From Acidovorax sp. (GTDB taxonomy: Bacteria > Pseudomonadota > Gammaproteobacteria > Burkholderiales > Burkholderiaceae_C), in NCBI GenBank assembly GCA_004210805.1, contig SDXZ01000008.1, positions 1 through 38,844 of the forward strand: a stretch of 38,844 bases of DNA, written 5' to 3'. The stretch's first letter is position 1. The number at the start of each line of letters is the position of its first letter. The translations under genes were made by a program, and so were the position numbers. The notes beneath the pieces are model-generated. The model did not search any database, was not told the origin of the DNA, and was given only the letters and a program-made list of their open reading frames with translations. This document shows positions 24,546 to 30,700 of this stretch, piece after piece.

Positions 24546-25124
24546 TCAAACCGAAGATCCGCGCTGCTGCCCAGCGTTGGCAAACGCGGTGGTAAATGCC
24601 GCAAATTCGTTTTGGCTCACCACGCCATCGGTGTTGCCGCCACGGTCCATCAATTGCAGCACCGCCTGCGAGAAGTCGGTGCCGGGCCTTTGGATCGAGG
24701 TGCTGGCCAGCCCCTTGAGAAACTCACCGTGCGAGATGCTGCCGTCCTGGTTGGCGTCGAATCCTGCAGTGATCTGCGTTTTTTGCGCATCGTCGGCGCC
24801 AAAGCGGGTCAACAGCTCCTGAAAATCCTGCTTGGAAATGGCACCGCCCGGGCCCGCGTTGGCGGCCAGGTTGCCCGCACCCACGCCGCGCTGGGTGGCA
24901 CCCAACGCCCCATCGAGCTTGCCTTGCGACACCAAAATGCCTTTGCCAGCAAAGCCTGCAAGCGCTTCGGCCTGCGGGCTCAGTGTGACCACGGTGGACG
25001 GCTGCGCCGGCGCCGCATCGCTGCCGCGGCGCGCGGCAGAGGACTTGCTGCTGCCCCCCGATGTGGCATTGAAGACGAGGGAGGCCAGAGAGGCCAGGCC
25101 AGAAATAAGAGGGGACATCGCCAT
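24546..25124 (-). CDS. EF-hand calcium-binding protein, 192 aa
   Basis: ATG 25124 with AGGAG 5 bases upstream (MAMSPLISGLASLASLVF). A canonical EF-hand loop is at residues 123-134 (DANQDGSISHGE: Asp123, Asn125, Asp127, Ser129, Ser131, Glu134). A second, imperfect loop around 160-173 (DRGGNTDGVVSQNE) has Gly at position 1 or an insertion, and a third, degenerate site around 91-101 (GPGGAISKQDF) pairs with it. No clear signal peptide; the hydrophobic start may be a short one. The N-terminal third is Ser/Ala/Pro-rich and poorly ordered. It likely binds calcium as a sensor or buffer. No partner gene is obvious. Confidence 0.87.
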   Translation of the reverse strand: MAMSPLISGLASLASLVFNATSGGSSKSSAARRGSDAAPAQPSTVVTLSPQAEALAGFAGKGILVSQGKLDGALGATQRGVGAGNLAANAGPGGAISKQDFQELLTRFGADDAQKTQITAGFDANQDGSISHGEFLKGLASTSIQRPGTDFSQAVLQLMDRGGNTDGVVSQNEFAAFTTAFANAGQQRGSSV

Positions 25125-25336
25125 GAACTCCTGTGTGGCGACACCTACGTGCCGTGGGGTGACGCCCCCGGTCCGTGTTTCGCCTTGCGCCTTGAGCGTA
25201 CGACGTGGAGCGCGTGCGGAGTGCCGCGATCAGACTGCACTTTCAAGGCCACTTTCGCCGATGGCGGCACGCCCGCCCACGGCCCGTGCAACGCCAGGGT
25301 CATCCGAGAAGCCGCCCCACCGGGCCGCCCCGCATC

Positions 25337-25798
25337 TCACGCTGCCGACACGTACCCCGCCCCAAAGGCCACGAACTCGCCTTCAAGCTGCCCGGCCACC
25401 CGGCCCTGGTAATGCAACTCAGACGTTTGCACGATCCGCCCCACCCCCTTGCGTTGCAGCATGCGCGTGAACGGCTGCCAGGCCTGGGGCGCCGGTGCCC
25501 GCGCCACCGCCGTGAAGCTGCCGTCCATGGGTGCAAGGTAGTCCATGGTGTTGCGCTGGATCACCAAGCGGCTCCCCAGCCCCTCGGCCGACAGGCGCAG
25601 GTGCAGCATCGACCACGCGGCCAGGATGGCCACCGCCGATGCGCTGCCGCCAAACACCGTGTCCCGGTGGTTGATATTGGGCGCGAGCGGCGCGCTCAGC
25701 ACCACGTGGTGGGCCGATGTCTCGACCACGGCGACCTCCATGGCGCGGCACAAGGGGATGTGCTGGTGCAGGTAGGCCTGAAGTTCGGCTGGGTTCAC
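25337..25798 (-). CDS. Hot-dog fold thioesterase (YiiD C-terminal type), 153 aa
   Basis: Start taken at GTG 25798 (VNPAELQAYLHQHIPL). An upstream TTG at 25849 would add 17 residues without family similarity. The hot-dog domain shows ELQAYLHQHIPLCRAMEVAVVETSAHHVVLSAPLAPNINHRDTVFGGSASAVAILAAWSMLHL, in which NINHRDTVFGGS is the active-site helix entrance. MDYLAPMDGSFTAVARAP and ELHYQGRVAGQLEGEFVAF complete the beta-sheet. Such YiiD_C-like proteins are predicted acyl-thioester hydrolases with an unknown acyl group. It is convergent-free, transcribed alone, 64 bases beyond the expansin gene, and possibly expressed with it on the minus strand. The 212 bases after it have no recognisable feature. 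Confidence 0.83.
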   Translation of the reverse strand: MNPAELQAYLHQHIPLCRAMEVAVVETSAHHVVLSAPLAPNINHRDTVFGGSASAVAILAAWSMLHLRLSAEGLGSRLVIQRNTMDYLAPMDGSFTAVARAPAPQAWQPFTRMLQRKGVGRIVQTSELHYQGRVAGQLEGEFVAFGAGYVSAA

Positions 25799-25862
25799 GG
25801 TGTGCGTCGATGGGCGTCGAGGAGTGATGGAGGGGAATGGCGTAGCCAAAGCTGCGCGATTC

Positions 25863-26672
25863 TCACGAAAACTGTCCAGCCCCCGCGGTCAATACGCCGC
25901 CCGCGGGCTCGGGCAGCGTGTCGATCAAGGTGGCACCGCCCAGCGCCGTCACGCGCACCTGCACCGGGCCGCTGGCAATGGCCGTGGGGTACACAAAATA
26001 GTTGTAGTCCATGCGCGGTACGGCAATCCAGTCGGCGCTGCCGCTGGGCTTGATCGCGAGGCCGGTTACGGGCAGGCGGTGGTTGCGCACCTGGATCGCC
26101 ACCCACCAGCGGCTGCTGCCCTCCTTGTAGCGGTAGCTCACCGGCCCGCTCACATCACCCGGCACCACCTCCCAGCGAATGGGCACGCGCTCCGCCACCG
26201 GGTCGGCGATGCGCGCGAACGCAGACTCGCTCAGGTCCAGGTCGCCCGACTTGCATTCTGGGCATTGGTCGGTGATGCGCACCGTGACAGACCCCTTGGG
26301 CCCCGTGACCGCCACGTACTGTCCGCAGACCGCGCTGCCAGCGTAGTCCGGTGCGTTCATCGCGGCCACCATCAGGTTGCCCGGGCTGGCATCAAAGCTG
26401 CAGTTGCCCTCGCCCGTGGCGCCGTAGAACGTGCCTTCGCCGCTGTAGGTGGGCGACAGCGCGCCGGGTGCTGTGGGTCCGGGCGGCGAGCCAGGTGTTG
26501 GCGCAGGTGCCGGTGCCGGGGAAGGAGCGTCTGCGCCAGCGGCCGGCCCGTCGGCCGAGCCCCCGCCACCACAGGCCGCCAGGGAAACCAGTGCCGCCAA
26601 TGCGGCGAGCCGAACCCAGCGGGCTCGGGTGGCGTGGGCGTGAGAGGAGGAATGTGGTTGTGCAGTCATCAT
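25863..26672 (-). CDS. Bacterial expansin (EXLX1-like) lipoprotein, 269 aa
   Basis: ATG 26672 (or 26669), with AGGA upstream. The lipobox LAAC (Cys34) is followed by a Gly/Pro/Ala linker to about residue 73. Domain D1 (76-170) holds TYSGEGTFYGA, VAAMNAPDYAGS, CGQYVAVTGPKGSVTVRITDQCPEC (Asp135) and GDLDLSESAF (Asp146), matching Asp71 and Asp82 of B. subtilis EXLX1. D2 (175-269) has YRYKEGSSRWWVAIQVRNH (Trp189, Trp190) and RMDYNYF (Tyr223), the aromatic wall-binding strip. Expansins loosen plant and microbial wall polysaccharides without hydrolysis, often in plant-associated bacteria. The extra cysteine pairs (C91/C116, C137/C140) are compatible with disulfides. Its start overlaps the NUDIX stop by four bases. 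Confidence 0.92.
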   Translation of the reverse strand: MMTAQPHSSSHAHATRARWVRLAALAALVSLAACGGGGSADGPAAGADAPSPAPAPAPTPGSPPGPTAPGALSPTYSGEGTFYGATGEGNCSFDASPGNLMVAAMNAPDYAGSAVCGQYVAVTGPKGSVTVRITDQCPECKSGDLDLSESAFARIADPVAERVPIRWEVVPGDVSGPVSYRYKEGSSRWWVAIQVRNHRLPVTGLAIKPSGSADWIAVPRMDYNYFVYPTAIASGPVQVRVTALGGATLIDTLPEPAGGVLTAGAGQFS

Positions 26673-27232
26673 CGTCCTGGGGTTGGGTGGGCTTGTGGTG
26701 CTGCGCCGGTGTCCTTCGGCGCAGGGGGATCACGGTGCACGATGTGCAGGACGCCGGTGGGCTCCTCAGCCAACCGGTCAGCCAAAAATGCTTGCAAAAA
26801 CGCGGGCCGTATTTCCAGGCGCGCCAGCTCTGCGCGGGCAAACCACGCAAACACCAGTTTGCGGGTGCCTTCGACACCGGGGTAGGGGCCGCCGGTCAAC
26901 ACCAGCGCGCCACCGGGCACGGGGCTGGCATGAAGGTACAGGCCGATCTCGTGGTACGCCGACCCTGCATAGGTAAAAAAATTCTCGGCCACCACCGCCA
27001 AGGCGCCCACTGCAATACCAGCACCGAGACGGTCGCCCAGCTCCTCGCGCAGCTCGCGCGCCAGGGCTTCGCTGGCACTTTCGCCGGGTTCGATGGCACC
27101 GCCCGGCAAGGCCCAGACGCCGTCGCCTTCCACCTGGTGCAGCAGCACCCGGCCACCATGGGCAACGATGGCTGCGGCACGTTGGCGCACCTTGGGGGGC
27201 ACGTGTGACAGGGTGGGATCGTCAGGGAGCAT
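26669..27232 (-). CDS. NUDIX hydrolase, 187 aa
   Basis: Start taken at ATG 27232 (MLPDDPTLSHVPPKVRQRAAAIV); a GTG at 27280 would extend it by 16 residues. The Nudix box GGAIEPGESASEALARELREELGDRL keeps the catalytic Glu pair (REL REE) and the GX5EX7REXXEE spacing. Preceded by strand AAIVAHGGRVLLHQVEGDGVWALP. The family splits nucleoside diphosphates linked to other groups (housecleaning, NDP-sugar, ADP-ribose). The exact substrate is not predictable. The stop TGA overlaps the ATG of the expansin gene in ATGA, so the two are likely translationally coupled, even though their functions look unrelated. Confidence 0.9.
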   Translation of the reverse strand: MLPDDPTLSHVPPKVRQRAAAIVAHGGRVLLHQVEGDGVWALPGGAIEPGESASEALARELREELGDRLGAGIAVGALAVVAENFFTYAGSAYHEIGLYLHASPVPGGALVLTGGPYPGVEGTRKLVFAWFARAELARLEIRPAFLQAFLADRLAEEPTGVLHIVHRDPPAPKDTGAAPQAHPTPGR

Positions 27233-27361
27233 GGGGGTTGGGATGCGTGAATGAAGGGCAGGCGCGGCAATGCTATCCACTCCCGCACCCGCTCACCCAC
27301 CTTCTGCCGACCAGCTTGCAAGCATTGGCAACAGAAGAGCCTGCAGAGCCGGTGCTCCCCC

Positions 27362-28204
27362 TCACACCGGCGTGATACACGGCACCACCGCACGGATGCA
27401 GGTGCCGCCCCCCTCCCCCCGCAGCACCAGCAGCTCGCCGCCAGCCAGCCGTGCCCGCTGGCTCATCCCGGCCATTCCCCGGCCTGCCGCGGCGAGGCGG
27501 TCAAAGGACCCAGGGGGCTGAATGCCTTTGCCGTTGTCGCTGACTTCGATGCACCAGGATTGCGCGCCTTCGAGGTACCTTGCGCTGACCTGGACCTCCG
27601 TGGCGTCGGCGTATTGCAGCGCGTTGCTCAGCGCCTCCTTAACAATCGCCACCAGGTGGGTGGCGCTGTCGGCGTTGGGCAACACGGCGCTCAGGGGCGG
27701 GTCCACTTCCCACGCCATGCGGATGCCGCGCCGCGCGAGGACGGGCTCGATCCGGTATCTGAGCTGCGCCAGGCGATCGGCAAACGGGGCACCGGCGCCG
27801 TCAATGGAGTCCACGACGAGGCGCATGTCCAACATGCATTTCTCGAGCGCCGCATGAATCTCGCGTTCGCGCGGCCGCTCGGGGTCAAGCAAGACCAGGG
27901 CGCAGACCAGCTGGGCCCCCAGGTTGTCATGCAGGTCTCTGGCAATGCGCCGCCGCTCTGCCAATACTTCAGCACTGGCGCGGGGGTTGAGCCGGGGACG
28001 CCACCGCAGGGCCCGTGGCAGCTGCAACAGCAGCAGGGCGCCAAGCCCCGCGGTCGCGCAGAAGAGCGCCAGCTCGCACCAGAACCCATGCATGAAATAG
28101 GCTGCCGACCCGGCCCAGCGGAACGCAATCGCAAGCAACACCACTTGCAGCAGCCAGAGACCCACGCAGAGGACGGCAAAACCGGGCGGGCGGGTACGAA
28201 ACAT
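27362..28204 (-). CDS. NarL-type sensor histidine kinase, 280 aa
   Basis: ATG 28204; a TTG at 28231 is a weaker alternative. Two membrane helices lie at about residues 9-31 and 40-61 (VLCVGLWLLQVVLLAIAF, FWCELALFCATAGLGALLLL), with a very short periplasmic loop. The HisKA_3 dimerisation helix has the phosphorylatable His92 in RRRIARDLHDNLGAQLV. The HATPase_c part shows IVKEALSNALQYADA (N box), EVSDNGKGI (G1) and AGRGMAGMSQRARLAGGELLV (G2). No large sensing domain, so it may sense membrane state or an associated protein. It sits 60 bases downstream of the response regulator gene and is expressed with it as the second gene of a minus-strand unit. Confidence 0.92.
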   Translation of the reverse strand: MFRTRPPGFAVLCVGLWLLQVVLLAIAFRWAGSAAYFMHGFWCELALFCATAGLGALLLLQLPRALRWRPRLNPRASAEVLAERRRIARDLHDNLGAQLVCALVLLDPERPREREIHAALEKCMLDMRLVVDSIDGAGAPFADRLAQLRYRIEPVLARRGIRMAWEVDPPLSAVLPNADSATHLVAIVKEALSNALQYADATEVQVSARYLEGAQSWCIEVSDNGKGIQPPGSFDRLAAAGRGMAGMSQRARLAGGELLVLRGEGGGTCIRAVVPCITPV

Positions 28205-28264
28205 GGTGCGAAAGTGCGATGACTCAGGCAACGATTGCGTACGGGGCGAGCAGCGAAAGGGTCG

Positions 28265-29086
28265 CTAGAACAAGCCCCGCAGGGAGGCAAACCGCACCGC
28301 CTGCGCGCGGGTGCGCACCTGCAGCTTGCGGTAGATGTTGCGCAGGTGGGTGTTCACCGTCATGCTGCTGATCAGCAGGCGCGAGCCGACCTCGGTGCTG
28401 GTGTAGCCGCTGGCCACCATCCGCAGGACTTCTTTCTCGCGCACCGAGAGCCGGTCTGCGTCGTCCGGCCGCCGCCGCTTGGTCTCGGCGGCATTCGCGC
28501 GGTCAAAACGCTGCAGCAGCCTTCGCGCAAGATTAGGCGTGATGGACGCACCGCCGTTGGCCACCTGCAGCACCGCCAGCGGGTAATTGCGAAACCAGGA
28601 GTTCTTGCTCAGGTAGCCGGTGGCTCCAAGCTCGAACGCGCGAATCACCTGGTCGTCGTCTTCCATGATCGAGATCACCACGGCCTGGGCCGACGGGCGC
28701 GCCGTTCGGACGTATTCGAGCAGGTCAAAGGCATCGCCATCGCCCAGGTTCAGGTCGACCAGCAGCACGTCGAACTCATGCTGCTTGATGGCCCTGCGCC
28801 CCTCCTTCACGCTCCCGGCCTGGGCGACCACCAAGGTGCGTGCATCGGACATCAGCTCCTGAGCGATCACCAGACGAATGTGCGCATCGTCATCCACCAG
28901 AAGCACCCGCACCGGGCTCTCCTTTTGCCCCATCAGGAACGCCGGCCAGACCGAAGGCGCGGTACCGAAGATGTCGAACTGCCCCGAGGACCACGGTGGC
29001 GGCGAGGACGTGGCGTCGGCAAAAGCCAAGGGGGGCGCCGTGGGGATAGCGGGGCTTCCAAACTTGCCAGGCTGCAATTCGTTCAT
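28265..29086 (-). CDS. NarL/FixJ-type response regulator, 273 aa
   Basis: ATG 29086 with GGAG 9 bases upstream; the frame also opens further upstream, but that part has no receiver-like sequence. Residues 1-55 form an unusual, Pro/Ser-rich N-terminal extension before the receiver (VRVLLVDDDAHIRLVI, acidic pocket Asp65-67, phosphorylation site Asp111 in LLVDLNLGDGD, Lys in YLSKNS). The LuxR-type helix-turn-helix at about 205-270 shows LSVREKEVLRMVASGYTSTEVGSRLLISSMTVNTHLRNIYRKLQV. It is divergent from the repeat protein/CsgG-like set, with 478 bases between starts. By location it is the best candidate regulator of that set, as LuxR-type CsgD regulates curli, though the HTH similarity is general. 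Confidence 0.92.
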   Translation of the reverse strand: MNELQPGKFGSPAIPTAPPLAFADATSSPPPWSSGQFDIFGTAPSVWPAFLMGQKESPVRVLLVDDDAHIRLVIAQELMSDARTLVVAQAGSVKEGRRAIKQHEFDVLLVDLNLGDGDAFDLLEYVRTARPSAQAVVISIMEDDDQVIRAFELGATGYLSKNSWFRNYPLAVLQVANGGASITPNLARRLLQRFDRANAAETKRRRPDDADRLSVREKEVLRMVASGYTSTEVGSRLLISSMTVNTHLRNIYRKLQVRTRAQAVRFASLRGLF

Positions 29087-29564
29087 ACGAAAAAACTCCT
29101 GCGGACTGTGTCCGTGCTGACTCACGCCCGTTTGACTACGCCACCCTGCACGCGGTCCTGGAGCCGGCCGGGCTTTGGCTCCATCTTTTGTGCCCACCGA
29201 GCTGCACGGCATCCAAGATGCGGCAAATAAAAGTTGAAATCCATAACTAAATGTGGACCTCACAAATTTAACAATTGGTTACTACCTCATATTTTGCGTC
29301 GTTTTCCCGGTTTTTTCCACACGCGCGGTATGCCGCCGTCCGAGGTAACAACAAAACACAGGGTTGGGGAGTTCCACCGAACTGGCTACCTCAATCGGTG
29401 GATTCGCCGCCAGCGGGTGCCGCAACACACTGAACCCAGACAGCACGAGAGGGGCCGGTTTCGTTGGAGAAGCGAGAGACGAGCCCCACTCCACTGTCCA
29501 TACCCTGCCCGCAGCCACGCTGCAAGGCAGACCCGTGTTGAAGTTCACCTTTGAAGGATCCGTC
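29087..29564. promoter_or_regulatory. 478-base divergent control region, two-component system / repeat-protein unit
   Basis: No open reading frame with a convincing start is seen here. An AT-rich stretch around 29225-29300 (ATAAAAGTTGAAATC .. CTAAATGTGG .. CAATTGGTTACTACC) looks promoter-like but has no unambiguous -35/-10 pair. A hairpin with arms CCACCGA (29374-29380) and TCGGTGG (29395-29401) falls in the possible leader of the repeat-protein mRNA. Its length suggests a complex control region with several binding sites. Confidence 0.5.
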
Positions 29565-30038
29565 ATGAAAACCCTTGCATTCATCGCCCTCAGCGTGGCC
29601 ACCTCTGCTGCCCTGGCCACAGGCCCTGTGGCTTCCAGCCCCGACATCACGATCACAGGCAACTCCACCCAGGCTGTTTCGCTGACCTCGGTCTCCGTGA
29701 ACAACAACTCGACCGGCTCCAAGAGCGAGGCGTTCCAGAACCTGGGCTCCAACACCGGGAACGTCACCATCAGCGGAAACTCGCTCCAGACCGTGACCGG
29801 ATCTGGTGGCAACGTGACCAACACTGCCAGCGGCAGCGAGGCTTATGCCAGCCAGAACCTTTCCTCCAACGTGGGTGAAGTCACCATCGGCGGCAACTCC
29901 ACACAGATCACCGCCATGAGGAATTCGTCGATCAACAACCTGTCCAGCGGCAGCAACAGCAAGGCCGTGCAGAACATTGCGACGAACAACGCCTGCTTTA
30001 CCTGCCAGCCCACCAAGCCCGCCGGCTGGCCCTACTGA
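29565..30038 (+). CDS. Exported Asn/Gln/Ser-rich repeat protein, candidate curli-like fibre subunit, 157 aa
   Basis: ATG 29565 with GAAGGA 8 bases upstream. The signal peptide is MKTLAFIALSVATSAALA. Residues 28-144 are three units with an exact 39-residue period: ITI/VTI at 28, 67 and 106; GNSxQ at 32-36, 71-75 and 110-114; QN at 58, 97 and 136. Each unit reads VTIxGNSxQxVT..N..SGSxSxAxQNLxSNxGE. It ends with two cysteines (NNACFTCQP). The even spacing of Gln, Asn, Ser and Gly resembles curlin (CsgA/CsgB), HfaA or other beta-solenoid amyloid subunits, though it is not a plain curlin match. The downstream CsgG-like gene supports a secreted fibre. No calcium motif and no catalytic residues are seen. 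Function is inferred. Confidence 0.8.
   Translation: MKTLAFIALSVATSAALATGPVASSPDITITGNSTQAVSLTSVSVNNNSTGSKSEAFQNLGSNTGNVTISGNSLQTVTGSGGNVTNTASGSEAYASQNLSSNVGEVTIGGNSTQITAMRNSSINNLSSGSNSKAVQNIATNNACFTCQPTKPAGWPY
29646..29996 (+). repeat. Three tandem 117-bp coding repeats (39 aa)
   Basis: The repeats encode residues 28-144 of the candidate fibre subunit. Units are 29646-29762, 29763-29879 and 29880-29996. The protein pattern is better conserved than the DNA, so the repeat is old and kept by selection. Confidence 0.82.
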
Positions 30039-30198
30039 GCACTGCCCGCACGGTAGCACCAACGGCCTCTTGGCCCAGCGCGGCCTGGCCCACAGTCTCG
30101 GCAGCATCCTGCTGCCCAGACCTGCGAGCAGATGGCGTGCAGACCTGGCGCCCTCGCCAGCCGCGCTGCAGCCCCCTTTCTCCTTCTGGAGGTGTTCC

Positions 30199-30660
30199 AT
30201 GAAGACACGTTTTTTTGCCCACTGGGTCACCTGGGCGATCTGGGCCCTGTGGGCTACCTGGGCCGTCGCCCTGTCCGCCTTGTCGATCGCAGGCCCCGCG
30301 TGGTCGCAAGCCCCCGGCGAAGACCCGGTCGTGCTCAACCAAAAACTCAACGTACAGATGCTCCCCATGGGCGCTGGCCCTGCCTCGACCGGCCTGGACA
30401 GCACCAACGCCATGCCCTCATGGCTGCGCGCCCGCATCGCACGCTACGAAGCCAAGGCTTTCTCGGACGACACCAGCGGTGTGCTGACCAACAACGATGT
30501 GGTCACCACGGCCAACGCGCAGGGCATGCAAAAGACCTGCGTGCAAGAGGTGGGCAGCAACACCGCATCGGGCAGCGCCACGGGTGCAGGCAAATACGGC
30601 CCCAACCAGGCACCCCAGGTGGTGGTGCTGCGCGGCGACCTCGTCAACATCTGCAAGTAA
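30199..30660 (+). CDS. Small exported protein of unknown function, 153 aa
   Basis: ATG 30199 with a near-perfect GGAGGT 6 bases before it. The signal peptide is about residues 1-37 (tryptophan-rich, HWVTWAIWALWATWAVALSALSIAGPAWSQA). The mature chain is about 116 residues: EDPVVLNQKLNVQMLPMGAGPASTGLDSTNAMPSWLRARIARYEAKAF, then DVVTTANAQGMQKTCVQEVGSNTASGSATGAGKYGPNQAPQ and the end VVVLRGDLVNICK. It has two cysteines. I do not recognise the family. The C-terminal part (QEVGSNTAS..) shares a QNxxSN-like flavour with the neighbour. By position between the repeat protein and the CsgG-like gene, it may be an accessory or minor subunit (the CsgE/CsgF/CsgB niche), but this is only positional. Confidence 0.8.
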   Translation: MKTRFFAHWVTWAIWALWATWAVALSALSIAGPAWSQAPGEDPVVLNQKLNVQMLPMGAGPASTGLDSTNAMPSWLRARIARYEAKAFSDDTSGVLTNNDVVTTANAQGMQKTCVQEVGSNTASGSATGAGKYGPNQAPQVVVLRGDLVNICK

Positions 30661-30700
30661 TCCGGTTCGCACTGCAGCCACTGCAGCGAGGAGAGACAAC

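Noticed and set aside
25125..25336. Possible small gene in the 212-base gap before the EF-hand gene
   Set aside because: Frames here have no ribosome site and no recognisable motif.
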